Shown in pieces: positions 43,560-52,648 of a stretch of 64,000 nt of DNA. Numbering within the stretch: position 1 is the first letter of the stretch; the number at the start of each line of letters is the position of its first letter. Both the position numbers and the translations under genes were made by a program. The DNA is taken from the NCBI RefSeq assembly GCF_902506535.1, contig NZ_LR733827.1, forward strand, positions 1,146,805 through 1,210,804, in the 5' to 3' direction. The notes beneath the pieces were generated by a model that searched no databases, was not told the DNA's origin, and saw only the letters and a list, made by a program, of their open reading frames with translations. This DNA comes from Pseudomonas sp. 8Z (GTDB lineage Bacteria > Pseudomonadota > Gammaproteobacteria > Pseudomonadales > Pseudomonadaceae).

Positions 43560-44345
43560 TTACCAGGGCTGGATTTCCATTTTGGCGTCCCAGCCCTTGA
43601 GCGGCGCTTTGGACCAGGTGCCATAGCTGGCATTGGGGAATACGATCCACTCCGCGCCCCACTTGCTCGACTCTTCTGCGACCGTCTTGCGCTGCGCATC
43701 GAGTGGCGTCTTGCGAAAGCGTGCATCGAAGTCGTGCAAGGTATCGCCGAGTAGCAGGACAATCTGATGATCGGCGCTAACGATGGCGCGACGCTCAACC
43801 TTGGGAGGGCCAAGCAGCAGCACGCTGTCTTCGGAAACCTGTGGCAAACCCAGCTTGCTCAAGGTAGCCAGGGTGTAATTCTTCTGCTCGTCGGCGCGAT
43901 CGGAAACATAGCGGATGGTCACGCCAAGTTTGTCGGCATGCTCGAGAAACTGCTTGGCGCCGGGAATCAATGCCGGAGTCCCTTCACGCTCCCAGGGCAG
44001 CCAGGTGTCCCAGGCGTCGTACTGGTGACAATTGGCCAGGTCACGCGCCAGTAAGGCGCTGTTGTCGATCACGGTTTCATCGAGGTCAGTGACGATGGCC
44101 AGTTTCGACGGATCCTTTGCGCCCGCCACAGCCTGATCCAGCTTCAGCGTGGCAATGTTGTAAGCCTGCAATTGCAGCGCCTGGATTTCCGCCGACTGCT
44201 GCTGGAAACGCAGCCCCATGGTGAATTCCGACACCGCGCAATCGGTCTTGGGTGGCGTACTGTCCGCCGCTTGCACCGCAGGAATGCTCAACAGGGCGAC
44301 AGCCAGCCCCAACCAGGTGCGGCGATGTACTGCTTTCTCGGTCAT
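43560..44345 (-). CDS. HAD family acid phosphatase (class B/OlpA-like)
   Basis: A 261-residue periplasmic phosphatase. A signal peptide (about 1-27, ends VQAADS) precedes an acid phosphatase of the HAD superfamily with the nucleophile motif DLDETVID (Asp87 and Asp89) and downstream GDTLHDF acid. It resembles lipoprotein e(P4)/OlpA 5'-nucleotidases. It lies between tsaB and adk; in P. aeruginosa I recall those genes next to each other, so this gene may be inserted here. The ATG at 44343-44345 was chosen by the signal peptide. Confidence 0.88.
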   Translation of the reverse strand: MTEKAVHRRTWLGLAVALLSIPAVQAADSTPPKTDCAVSEFTMGLRFQQQSAEIQALQLQAYNIATLKLDQAVAGAKDPSKLAIVTDLDETVIDNSALLARDLANCHQYDAWDTWLPWEREGTPALIPGAKQFLEHADKLGVTIRYVSDRADEQKNYTLATLSKLGLPQVSEDSVLLLGPPKVERRAIVSADHQIVLLLGDTLHDFDARFRKTPLDAQRKTVAEESSKWGAEWIVFPNASYGTWSKAPLKGWDAKMEIQPW

Positions 44346-44491
44346 TGAATGTCCTCTTTTCCTTGGGTGATGACCCACGCCTCACGTGCATAGCAATGGC
44401 GTGAACCGAAGACAGCCGCCCGATGCTAGCGCACCTCAAAAGCGGATTAATGCACGCAAACGACCAGAACCTATCTAGCCGCTACAAACGA

Positions 44492-44514
44492 CAAAGGCCC
44501 GTAGAGGGCCTTTG
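44492..44514 (-). terminator. hairpin after adk
   Basis: CAAAGGCCC pairs with GGGCCTTTG around 5 bases; on the minus strand a T-rich stretch follows. It is between adk and the phosphatase gene. Confidence 0.7.
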
Positions 44515-44562
44515 TAGGGAACGCCAACTGCTAAGCAGGACGCCGGAATTTACCTGAGCGAC

Positions 44563-45210
44563 TCAGGACAGTGCGGCCAGAGTCTTTTCGGTGATCTGCT
44601 CGACGCTACCGACACCCGGAATGTGACTGTACTGGGGCGTGCCGGTTTCTGCAGCAAGCTTCTGATAGAAGTCCACCAGCGGCTTGGTCTGCGAGTGGTA
44701 GACGGACAGGCGATGACGCACGGTTTCTTCCTTGTCGTCTTCGCGCTGCACCAGCTCTTCACCGCTGATGTCGTCCTTACCAGCCTCTTTCGGCGGGTTG
44801 TATTCAGTGTGGTACACGCGGCCCGAAGCCGGGTGAACGCGACGACCAGACAGACGTTTGACGATTTCCTCGTCGTCCACAGCGATTTCCACCACGTGAT
44901 CCAGTGCTACACCGGCGTCACGCAGAGCTTCGGCCTGCGGAATGGTGCGCGGGAAGCCATCGAACAGGAAGCCGTTGGCGCAATCGGCCTGAGCGATGCG
45001 CTCCTTGACCAGATTGATGATCAGATCATCAGAAACCAGACCGCCAGCGTCCATCACGCTCTTGGCTTTCAGGCCCAGCTCGGTACCAGCCTTGACCGCT
45101 GCGCGCAGCATGTCGCCCGTGGAGATTTGCGGAATGCCGAATTTCTCGGTGATGTAACGAGCCTGGGTACCTTTGCCGGCACCGGGCGCCCCCAGCAGAA
45201 TCACGCGCAT
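44563..45210 (-). CDS. adk: adenylate kinase
   Basis: A 215-residue adenylate kinase (AMP + ATP to 2 ADP). P-loop GAPGAGKGT at 7-15, the AMP site GDMLR and FDGFPRT, and a long LID without zinc cysteines (RVHPASGRVYH). The start at 45208-45210 is the family start; the frame extends upstream only by chance. Confidence 0.97.
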   Translation of the reverse strand: MRVILLGAPGAGKGTQARYITEKFGIPQISTGDMLRAAVKAGTELGLKAKSVMDAGGLVSDDLIINLVKERIAQADCANGFLFDGFPRTIPQAEALRDAGVALDHVVEIAVDDEEIVKRLSGRRVHPASGRVYHTEYNPPKEAGKDDISGEELVQREDDKEETVRHRLSVYHSQTKPLVDFYQKLAAETGTPQYSHIPGVGSVEQITEKTLAALS

Positions 45211-45471
45211 CGATGTGCTCCTCAAGATTTGTATAGTTATCGGTCGGACTCGCCTCGTGGGCACTTCTAAAAACGGGCCTGCAACACCATCGCTAGGCTT
45301 TTAGAAGCACCCTCGCGGGGGCCAATCTTTTAACTGGTATATGGCTGCCGAAACGGCCAAAAGGCTGCCCAAGATACACAGCGCCCCCCTGCTGCACAAG
45401 CCGCCAAAAGTCGCACCCACCAATCGTATGCAACCTTTATCGAAAAGCTGATCCAAGTCTGCGTCCCCCCC

Positions 45472-48099
45472 TCAACCAGTGTTGCGCAAACCTGCCGCGA
45501 TACCCGCCACACTGACCAGCAGCGCTTGTTCCAGAGGGCTCTCCGGCGCCTGCTCACGCAGCCGACAGCGTGCCAGCAACTCCGCCTGCAGCAGGTGCAA
45601 CGGATCAAGATAGGTGTTGCGCACGCTGATCGACTGCAGCGTCTCTGCGTTGTGCGCGAGCAACTGCCGCTGGCCAGTCACCTCCAGCACGCTGGCGCAT
45701 GCCTGCGACAATAGGTCGCGTAGTTGCGCACCGAGTGGTTGCAGTGCCGCCTCGACCAAGCGCCGGTCGTACAACTCGGCAATGGCCACATCAGCCTTGG
45801 CCAGCACCATTTCCAGCATATCGATGCGGGTTCGGAAAAACGGCCATTGCTCACGCATTTGCCGCAACAGATCACCCTCACCAGCGGCCAGCACCTGGCC
45901 CAAGGCACGCTCCCAACCTAACCAGGCCGGGAGCATCAGGCGAGTTTGCGTCCAGGCGAAAATCCAGGGGATCGCCCGTAAACTTTCCACGCCACCGGCG
46001 CGCCGCTTGGCTGGTCGACTCCCCAGCGGCAGGCGTCCCAATTCTTGCTCGGGTGTGGCCTGATGAAAGTATTCAACGAACTGCGGATGCTCACGCACCA
46101 CACCGCGGTAAGCCGCGACGCCTGCCTCGGCCAGGCGATCCATCATCGTGCGCCAGGCGGCCTGCGGCGCAGGTGGCGGCAGCAGCGTGGCTTCCAGTAC
46201 TGCCGCCAGGTAGAGATTGAGATTCTGTACAGCGATATCCGGTAGACCGAACTTGAAGCGAATCATCTCGCCCTGTTCGGTGGTGCGGAAACGCCCGGCC
46301 ACCGACCCCGGCGGTTGCGACAGAATCGCCGCGTGCGCTGGGCCGCCTCCGCGCCCGACGGTGCCACCACGGCCGTGGAACAGCAGCAGCTCGACCTGAT
46401 GCTCGCGGCATAGGCGCACCAGCTCTTCCTGCGCCCGATACTGCGCCCAGGCTGCTGCCGTGGTGCCCGCGTCCTTGGCTGAGTCGGAGTAGCCGATCAT
46501 CACCTCCTGCGGGCCATGCAGACGAGCGCGGTAGCCCGGCAACTGCAGCAGGCGATCCATCACCGGGCCGGCGTGATCCAAGTCCGCCAGGGTTTCGAAC
46601 AGGGGCACCACACGCATAGGACGGCGCAACCCGGCCTCTTTGAGCAGCAGTTGCACCGCTAGCACATCCGAAGCAGCACCGGCCATGGAAATCACATAGG
46701 AGCCGAGCGAGGCCGCCGGGGCCGCGGCTATCTCGCGACAGGTGGCCAGCACTTCTGAGGTGTCCGCACCAGGCCGGTAGTCGCCTGGCAGCAAGGGTCG
46801 GCGGTTGTCCAGCTCGCGCTGCAAGAAACTCAGGCGCTGCTCTTCATCCCATTCGGCATAGCGCCCCAGGCCCAGGTAGTCGGTAATTTCCGACAGCGCG
46901 GCGGCATGTCGTGCGGCATCCTGGCGAACATCCAAACGCACCAGAAACAGGCCGAAGGTGGCCGCACGTCGCAAGCAATCGAGCAACGGCCCATCGGCAA
47001 TCACCCCCATGCCGCACTCGTGCAGCGAGTGGTAGCACAACTGCAAAGGTTCGAGCAGTTCACGGTTGTCATGCAGCACCGAAACCGGTGCCGATAACTC
47101 ACCACTGAGCGAATCATGCGCCCACTGGCGAGTAGCACGCAGGCGCTCACGCAACTGTTTGAGCAAGGCGCGATAAGGTTCGGCTACCTCGCCAACACGA
47201 GCGACCAGGGCCTCGCTGGCCTGCTGCATGGACAGTTCCGCAGCAAGATTGTCGACGTCGCGCAGATAAAGGTCAGCAGCCATCCAGCGCGCCAACAGCA
47301 ACACTTCGCGGGTGACGCTGGCAGTGACGTTGGGGTTGCCATCGCGATCGCCCCCCATCCACGAAGCAAAGCGTATCGGCGCCGCCGTCAGCGGCAAACG
47401 CAAGCCGGTAGCGGCCTGCAGGCTGCGATCGGTGCGGCGCAGGAATTGCGGCACGGCATGCCACAGGGAATGCTCGATAACGGCAAAACCCCACTTCGCC
47501 TCGTCCACCGGGGTAGGCCGACTGCGGCGTATTTCTTCGGTGTGCCAGGCCTCGGCGATCAGCCGCTGCAGGCGCTCGACGACCGCATCGCGCTCGGCAG
47601 GTAGCAAGTCATCATGATCGAGCACACTGAGCTGCGCGGCGATGGCATCGTATTTCTGAATGAGCGTTCGCCGCGCCACTTCGGTGGGGTGTGCGGTGAG
47701 TACCAGTTGAATATCCAGACGCGCGATCTGCCGAGCGAGATCGTCCGGCGCCTGACCAGCCGCCCCCAACCGCCCGAGCAGTTCATCGAGCACGCTATCT
47801 TCGAACAGCGCGGGCTCCTGCGGTCGGCGGCGACGCACCCGGTGCTGCTGCTCAGCGATATTGGCCAAGTTGAGAAACTGATTGAACGCCCGCGCCACCG
47901 GCAACAACTCGTCCTCGCTCAGGCTGGCCAGGGTAGTGCTCAGGCGCTCAGAGCTGCCGCTGCGATCGGCCTTGGCGCTGTGGCGGATGGCTTCGATTTT
48001 CTGCAGAAAAGCCTCGCCATGCTGCTGGCGAATGGTTTCGCCAAGCAACTCACCCAGCAGATGCACGTCTTTACGCAAGCGCAGATCGATGTCGGTCAT
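45472..48099 (-). CDS. ppc: phosphoenolpyruvate carboxylase
   Basis: An 875-residue enzyme that makes oxaloacetate from PEP and bicarbonate. Catalytic motifs are intact: VLTAHPTEVARRT (active-site His), GYSDSAKDAGTTAAAW, the GRGGTVGRGGGPAHAAIL loop and the C-terminal GLRNTG that ends the protein in the allosteric site. Length is normal. The next minus-strand gene downstream is adk, 260 bp away, as I recall in P. aeruginosa. Confidence 0.97.
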   Translation of the reverse strand: MTDIDLRLRKDVHLLGELLGETIRQQHGEAFLQKIEAIRHSAKADRSGSSERLSTTLASLSEDELLPVARAFNQFLNLANIAEQQHRVRRRRPQEPALFEDSVLDELLGRLGAAGQAPDDLARQIARLDIQLVLTAHPTEVARRTLIQKYDAIAAQLSVLDHDDLLPAERDAVVERLQRLIAEAWHTEEIRRSRPTPVDEAKWGFAVIEHSLWHAVPQFLRRTDRSLQAATGLRLPLTAAPIRFASWMGGDRDGNPNVTASVTREVLLLARWMAADLYLRDVDNLAAELSMQQASEALVARVGEVAEPYRALLKQLRERLRATRQWAHDSLSGELSAPVSVLHDNRELLEPLQLCYHSLHECGMGVIADGPLLDCLRRAATFGLFLVRLDVRQDAARHAAALSEITDYLGLGRYAEWDEEQRLSFLQRELDNRRPLLPGDYRPGADTSEVLATCREIAAAPAASLGSYVISMAGAASDVLAVQLLLKEAGLRRPMRVVPLFETLADLDHAGPVMDRLLQLPGYRARLHGPQEVMIGYSDSAKDAGTTAAAWAQYRAQEELVRLCREHQVELLLFHGRGGTVGRGGGPAHAAILSQPPGSVAGRFRTTEQGEMIRFKFGLPDIAVQNLNLYLAAVLEATLLPPPAPQAAWRTMMDRLAEAGVAAYRGVVREHPQFVEYFHQATPEQELGRLPLGSRPAKRRAGGVESLRAIPWIFAWTQTRLMLPAWLGWERALGQVLAAGEGDLLRQMREQWPFFRTRIDMLEMVLAKADVAIAELYDRRLVEAALQPLGAQLRDLLSQACASVLEVTGQRQLLAHNAETLQSISVRNTYLDPLHLLQAELLARCRLREQAPESPLEQALLVSVAGIAAGLRNTG

Positions 48100-48247
48100 C
48101 AGCCTTCTCCACCCTAGGTTCGTGCCTCACAGAGTGGCCCAGGCGGGGGCGCATATTCAAGATTTCTAGTCAGCGGGACGCACACAGACAAGTGAATACT
48201 GACTAACCAGTCAGACAGCAAATAGCAAGCACGCTGTCATTTTTTCT

Positions 48248-48276
48248 GAACCATCTGCTGAACACCCCTGTCGGAA
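48248..48276 (+). promoter_or_regulatory. candidate AlgU promoter before DUF4398-lptF
   Basis: GAACCA, 17 bases, TCGGAA resembles the GAACTT-N16/17-TCTGA promoter of AlgU (sigma-22). P. aeruginosa lptF is in the AlgU regulon as I recall. Match is partial. Confidence 0.3.
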
Positions 48277-48372
48277 ACTGTACGCGATGACGCTGATTAG
48301 AGTCGTTCGATACGCGCCAACATCGGCGTCTGCGCCCCGTTATGGAACTCGTCATTCATAGGAGTGTTGCAA

Positions 48373-48786
48373 ATGGAGTTAACCACCATGAAGACCCTTG
48401 ACGCGAAAACCACTGTTTCACGCTCGCGTGGACTCAAGCTGGCAGCCTTGATGTTAGGTAGCAGCCTGTTACTGGCTGGCTGCGCCAGCACCCCCCCTAG
48501 CGAGCAGTACGCCGTAACGCAATCGGCAGTCAATTCCGCCATCAGCGCAGGTGGTACCGAGTTCGCCCCCGTTGAAATGAAGTCCGCGCAGGACAAGCTC
48601 AAGCAAGCCGAATTTGCCATGCATGACGAGGACTACGAAAAAGCTCGTCGCCTGGCCGAGCAGGCTGAGTGGGACGCCCGCCTCGCCGAGCGCAAGGCCG
48701 AGGCCGCCAAGGCAGAACGCGCCCTGCAAGATGCCCGTCAAGGGGTTCAAGAACTGCGTGAGGAAGGCATGCGCAACGCCCAGTAA
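48373..48786 (+). CDS. DUF4398 lipoprotein
   Basis: A 137-residue lipoprotein. The signal has a long N-region and the lipobox LAGC (Cys about 36). The mature part is a charged coiled coil of Ala, Glu and Lys residues (DKLKQAEFAMHDEDYEKARRLAEQAE), typical of DUF4398. I use the ATG at 48373, with AGGAG 8 nt upstream; a later ATG at 48388 with GGAG is possible. It precedes lptF by 38 bp. Confidence 0.85.
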   Translation: MELTTMKTLDAKTTVSRSRGLKLAALMLGSSLLLAGCASTPPSEQYAVTQSAVNSAISAGGTEFAPVEMKSAQDKLKQAEFAMHDEDYEKARRLAEQAEWDARLAERKAEAAKAERALQDARQGVQELREEGMRNAQ

Positions 48787-48824
48787 AGGGCTGTCGACGC
48801 TTCCATTCAACGACTGATCAAAGG

Positions 48825-49628
48825 ATGAACGCCATGCGTAAACACATCATGCTTCCGACTCTGCTGGCTCTGAGCATCGGCCTGGTCGCCTGCGCCAACC
48901 AGCCCAACCCCAACCTGGAATCGGCCCGCAGCAATTTCTCCTCGCTGCAGGGTGACCCACAGGCCAGCAAACTCGCGGCACTGGAAACCAAGGACGCCAA
49001 AGAGTGGCTGGACAAAGCCGACAAGGCCTATATGAACGACGCTGACGAGAAGAAAGTCGATCAGCTCGCCTACCTGACCAATCAGCGCGTCGAGGTGGCC
49101 AAACAGACCATCGCCCTGCGCCAGGCCGAAGACGAATTGAAGAATGCCTCGGCGATGCGCGCCCAGGCCCTGCTCGATGCGCGTGATGCGCAAATCCGCA
49201 AGCTGCAGGACAGCCTCAAAGACCTCAACGCCAAGCAGACCGAGCGCGGCACCCTGGTGACCTTCGGCGATGTGCTGTTCGACTTCAACAAGGCCGAGCT
49301 CAAGAGCAGCGCCTACCCGAACATCACCCTGCTTGCCCGCTTCCTTGAGGAAAACCCGGAACGCAAGGTGATCGTCGAGGGCTACACCGATAACGTCGGC
49401 TCGGCCAGCTACAACCAGAGTTTGTCCGAACGACGCGCCAATGCCGTACGCATGGCCTTGGTGCGCGCTGGTATCGATCCTGCGCGGATCGTCGCTCAGG
49501 GTTACGGCAAGGAGTATCCGGTGGCGGACAACTCCAGCGATTCCGGGCGGGCGCAGAACCGTCGGGTGGAGGTCACCATCTCCAACGATAATCAGCCGGT
49601 GGAGCCGCGTTCGGCCAGCGGGGCCTAA
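48825..49628 (+). CDS. lptF: LptF-like OmpA-family outer-membrane lipoprotein
   Basis: A 267-residue protein with a lipoprotein signal (LVAC, Cys about 23), a helical coiled-coil stretch (about 30-145) and an OmpA-like peptidoglycan-binding domain (about 145-255; VLFDFNKAELKSSAYPN and the YTDNVGSASYNQSLSERRA motif). It anchors the outer membrane to the wall. Synteny with the DUF4398 gene fits P. aeruginosa PA3691-LptF. Another ATG at 48834 would shorten the N-terminus by 3. Closed by a strong terminator. Confidence 0.9.
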   Translation: MNAMRKHIMLPTLLALSIGLVACANQPNPNLESARSNFSSLQGDPQASKLAALETKDAKEWLDKADKAYMNDADEKKVDQLAYLTNQRVEVAKQTIALRQAEDELKNASAMRAQALLDARDAQIRKLQDSLKDLNAKQTERGTLVTFGDVLFDFNKAELKSSAYPNITLLARFLEENPERKVIVEGYTDNVGSASYNQSLSERRANAVRMALVRAGIDPARIVAQGYGKEYPVADNSSDSGRAQNRRVEVTISNDNQPVEPRSASGA

Positions 49629-49698
49629 ACCTTCCCTCGGCGACAGAGCAGCGATTCGCCTGATCGTGTAAGGCTGCTTACTTCACGGAACCGCCCTG

Positions 49699-49733
49699 AA
49701 AAGCCGATGCCAGGTTTTGGCATCGGCTTTTTT
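49699..49733 (+). terminator. intrinsic terminator after lptF
   Basis: AAAAGCCGATGCCA pairs with TGGCATCGGCTTTT around five bases, followed by a T run. Strong. Confidence 0.92.
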
Positions 49734-49765
49734 ATGGCTCGCCATTTTTATAGGGAGCTGCTTGT

Positions 49766-50116
49766 TTGATACCGGACTGGCAAGTTTGTGTGCTGGCTTG
49801 TGTTGGTGTTCTGGACGCCGCTACGACGTGTTCAGATATTCCGGGTTTCGCCCCCTCGGGCGACTCACTTTTCTTTGAGCTCGGATTGCCGCCCAGCACA
49901 AAGAAAAGTAAGCAAAAGAAACGCACCCCCGCCATCCGGGTCTCGCTTCGCTCGACTTCCCTCACTCCGGCATCGCTCCGGGATCGGCTTGCAAGGGCCA
50001 TCCATGGCCCTTCAAGCGGGGCCGCCATCGGTATCTCGCGGCATCCATGCCGCTCAACCCTCTACACAACGATTCCGCTCACCCTCCTGAAGGGGGAATT
50101 TCGCGCGCCTGAATAG
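49766..50116 (-). repeat. Pseudomonas intergenic repeat, copy A (minus)
   Basis: The outer end is TTGATACCGGACTGGCAA (49766-49783), an exact inverted match to the end of copy B. Inside is an 11-bp perfect stem ACTTTTCTTTG/CAAAGAAAAGT (49867-49877 and 49899-49909) flanked by CGCCCCCTCGGGCGACT, which is like the middle of copy B read on the other strand. The right limit is approximate. Confidence 0.65.
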
Positions 50117-50279
50117 ACAGGTATGCCAGGTTAGTCCTGTGTGCTCTGGTCGCTGTGGAGTCGCAATTTGGCTGTCGAATTAAACCAATACTTCCATTCA
50201 CTCAGTTTCACGCGCTTGGATAGCTTGCCAGCCTGCAGCCGACATCTTGGTCAGCCTAGGGCTGACCTCATGTTCAAAC

Positions 50280-50587
50280 ACTCCGAGCTACTTCTGGGTT
50301 ACCGCATGTTCAGGCGCGTGCAGAGCCCGCCCAGGAGGGCGAACGGAATCGTCGTGGAAGAGGTCGAGCGACATGGATGTCGCGAGAGCCGCGATGGGCC
50401 TCTGGAACGGCGATGGAGTGAGCGAACCCTGGCGCAGCCAGGGCCGGATGAAAGGGCGGAGGTTTTGGTTACTTTTGCCCCAAAAGTGACTCGCCCAGGA
50501 GGGCGAAACCAAAAGCATCAACAAAAACGCGGCAATCTGGAACAGACGCACAGAACAACCAACACCGAATTGCCAGTCCGGTATCAA
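50280..50587 (+). repeat. Pseudomonas intergenic repeat, copy B (plus)
   Basis: Ends with TTGCCAGTCCGGTATCAA (50570-50587). Contains ACTTTTG-CCC-CAAAAGT and then GTGACTCGCCCAGGAGGGCG, matching the order of copy A on the minus strand with sequence divergence and a shorter loop. The left limit is approximate. Confidence 0.65.
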
Positions 50588-50627
50588 GCCTGACGTCAAC
50601 GAGCCTCCGCGAAGAACCCTCTTTGCC

Positions 50628-50951
50628 TCACTGCTCCAGTGCTGGCGTTTCCTGCCCCAGGCAACGCACAGCCTGCTTCTTGCGATCCACCAGCACGCCG
50701 GTCAGGCCTTTCTGCTGAGTATCGAACAGCACCAGCACGCCATCGACGCATTGCGCCACCTGATCGGCCGGTTTCAGCGAGACCTTGTAATCCTCACCGG
50801 CAATGGTCTTGAGCATGGTGAAGTCCGACAGCAGCAACGCGTCTTCAGGCTTGGCGAAATGCAGGTAGCCGTAATACCAGAGCACGCCGATGGTGCCGAC
50901 GATACTGGCCACGCCGGTGAGGATCATGGGGATAGCGTCACGTTCTTTCAT
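50628..50951 (-). CDS. small membrane-anchored hypothetical protein
   Basis: A 107-residue protein with one N-terminal membrane segment (about 8-28) and a soluble part with two cysteines (QCVDG and RCLGQ). The start overlaps the stop of the hydrolase upstream by 4 bp. It looks like the gene after the alpha/beta hydrolase in P. aeruginosa (about PA3694). No function known to me. Confidence 0.72.
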   Translation of the reverse strand: MKERDAIPMILTGVASIVGTIGVLWYYGYLHFAKPEDALLLSDFTMLKTIAGEDYKVSLKPADQVAQCVDGVLVLFDTQQKGLTGVLVDRKKQAVRCLGQETPALEQ

Positions 50952-51841
50952 TGCGAGTTCTCGGAAGAGGAATCTGGGGGAAGAGGCGCGGACATAACGC
51001 GAGGCTGCGGGTCACGCAGAAAGACCAAAAGCATCTGACGCCAAGCGTCTTTGGTAAAAGTCTGGACATGCCTACCACGGGTTTCGATGAACCGATGCGG
51101 TGAACGCGCGGCCTCGTTCAAGCGGGTGCCATTGGAAAACGGCACCACCTCGTCGTCAAGGCTATGGAAGATCAACAATGGCAATGCGCCAAGCTTATCG
51201 ATTGAGCGAATGGCGCTGTCGTCATCCGGCACCAGCCAGGACAGCGGCACCTGCAACGACCAGGTCAGCCAGGAGCTGCTCAGCACGCTACGCGCTACGT
51301 CGCGATAGCTGGCCGGCACGCCATCGAGCACCAGGCCCTGCAACTGCTCGCGGCGCTCGGGATGCTCGGCCAGGTAATGCACGGCCAGGGCACCGCCGAG
51401 GCTCTGCCCGAGCAGCGTCAGCGGCTTGCCCTGTACCTCGGGCGCCTGCGCCAGCCAGGCAAAAGCAGCATCGATATCCTGATAGACCGCAGGCAGGCTG
51501 GGCTCACCCTCGGACAGCCCATAACCTCGGTAATCGAGCATCAACACCTGGTAGCCCTGCTCCGGCAACCAGTAGGTACCGCCAAGGTGCCAGGCCAGGT
51601 TGCCGCCATTGCCATGCAGATGCAGCACCGTGCCCTTGACCGCAACGCCCGCCTTGGCCGGCAACCACCAGGCATGCAGGCGCGTACCGTCGGCGGCTTG
51701 CAGGGTAACATCGCGATATTCCAGGCCCGCTCGGGCCGGAGTGATTGGCTGCCCGGGTTCAGGGTAGAACAGCAGATCGCTACAGCCGCTCAAGCACAAG
51801 GTGATGAGCAGGCAAAGGGCAGCACGCAGGCTACTTGCCAC
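50948..51841 (-). CDS. alpha/beta hydrolase lipoprotein
   Basis: A 297-residue lipoprotein hydrolase. I choose the GTG at 51839-51841, with GAGGAAG about 10 nt before, giving a short signal with lipobox LSGC (Cys about 19); an ATG at 51886 would overlap the upstream gene by 56 bp and give a poor signal. Motifs: HLHGNGGN oxyanion loop, GQSLGGAL with the catalytic Ser, an Asp in FHSLDDEVVP and a His in GRHVQTF. It resembles the bem46/ABHD13-like serine hydrolases. Substrate unknown. Confidence 0.82.
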   Translation of the reverse strand: MASSLRAALCLLITLCLSGCSDLLFYPEPGQPITPARAGLEYRDVTLQAADGTRLHAWWLPAKAGVAVKGTVLHLHGNGGNLAWHLGGTYWLPEQGYQVLMLDYRGYGLSEGEPSLPAVYQDIDAAFAWLAQAPEVQGKPLTLLGQSLGGALAVHYLAEHPERREQLQGLVLDGVPASYRDVARSVLSSSWLTWSLQVPLSWLVPDDDSAIRSIDKLGALPLLIFHSLDDEVVPFSNGTRLNEAARSPHRFIETRGRHVQTFTKDAWRQMLLVFLRDPQPRVMSAPLPPDSSSENSQ

Positions 51842-52577
51842 CGGCCCGCACTTCCTCGCGCGCCTGCACCGTGGCAGCGTGTACACGCTCGGCCAGACGT
51901 GAGAACGGCAGGCTCTGGATCCACACTGTCCCGGTGCCCTTGAGGGTGGTCAGGAGGATGCCCTCACCGCCGAACAGCATGCTTTTCAGCCCTCCAGCCA
52001 GAGCGATGTCGTAATCGATGCCATCGCTGAAAGCCACCAGGCAACCGGTATCGAGGCGCAGGGTTTCATTATTCAGCTCCTTGCGAATCACCGTGCCACC
52101 GGCATGCACGAAGGCCAGGCCGTCGCCTTCGAGCTTCTGCAGGATGAAGCCCTCCCCCCCGAAGAAACCGGCGCCGATACGCTTGGCGAAGCTGATCCCG
52201 ATACGGGTGCCGTGGGCGGCGCAAAGAAAGGCATCCTTCTGGCAGATCAGTTGACCGCCAACCTGCGCCAGATCGATGGGCACAACAGTGCCCGGATAAG
52301 GCGCCGCGAAGGCGACCCGCGCCTGCTTGTTACCGGCGTTGCTGAAGTGAGTCATGAACAGCGACTCACCAGTGAGCATGCGCTTGCCAGCACTCCACAG
52401 CTTGCCCAGCAGCCCGCTGGAAGATCCGTCGCCCATGCGCGTCTCGAAACGCACGCCGTCGGTCATGTAGTTCATCGCCCCGGCTTCGGCGATCACCGTC
52501 TCGCCGGGGTCAAGAATGATCTCCACTGATTGCGCGGAGCTGCCAAGGATTTCGTAATCGAGTTGATGGCTGGGCAT
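51831..52577 (-). CDS. TIGR00266 / AIM24 family protein
   Basis: A 248-residue AIM24-fold protein: GETVIAEAGAMNYMTDGV, the GGEGFILQKLEGDGLAFVHAGG strand and LFGGEGILLTTLKGTGTVWIQS. The family has a Trp-RNA-binding-attenuation-protein-like fold and no known role in bacteria. Overlaps the start of the hydrolase gene by 11 bp if that starts at GTG 51841. Operon order matches P. aeruginosa PA3696-PA3695-PA3694 in my memory. Confidence 0.9.
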   Translation of the reverse strand: MPSHQLDYEILGSSAQSVEIILDPGETVIAEAGAMNYMTDGVRFETRMGDGSSSGLLGKLWSAGKRMLTGESLFMTHFSNAGNKQARVAFAAPYPGTVVPIDLAQVGGQLICQKDAFLCAAHGTRIGISFAKRIGAGFFGGEGFILQKLEGDGLAFVHAGGTVIRKELNNETLRLDTGCLVAFSDGIDYDIALAGGLKSMLFGGEGILLTTLKGTGTVWIQSLPFSRLAERVHAATVQAREEVRAGGK

Positions 52578-52648
52578 GGTGAACCTTCAGTTAACAGCAA
52601 GCTTCAGGCCGCAAGTTGATCGAGCAAACCGCCTGCGGCTTGCAGCTT

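Larger units (their letters stand above)
49629..50627. other. 1-kb non-coding region with inverted repeats
   Basis: Apart from the lptF terminator no gene is supported here. It contains two diverged copies of the same repeat, in opposite directions (49766-50116 approx and 50280-50587), entered separately. Frames of 116 and 150 residues lie in the copies; similar short proteins are predicted in many Pseudomonas genomes, probably because the repeat is widespread, not because it codes. Confidence 0.55.

Noticed and set aside
49766..50593. Two hypothetical genes in the inverted repeat region
   Set aside because: The frames follow repeats that spread between genes; no RBS and no conserved domain.
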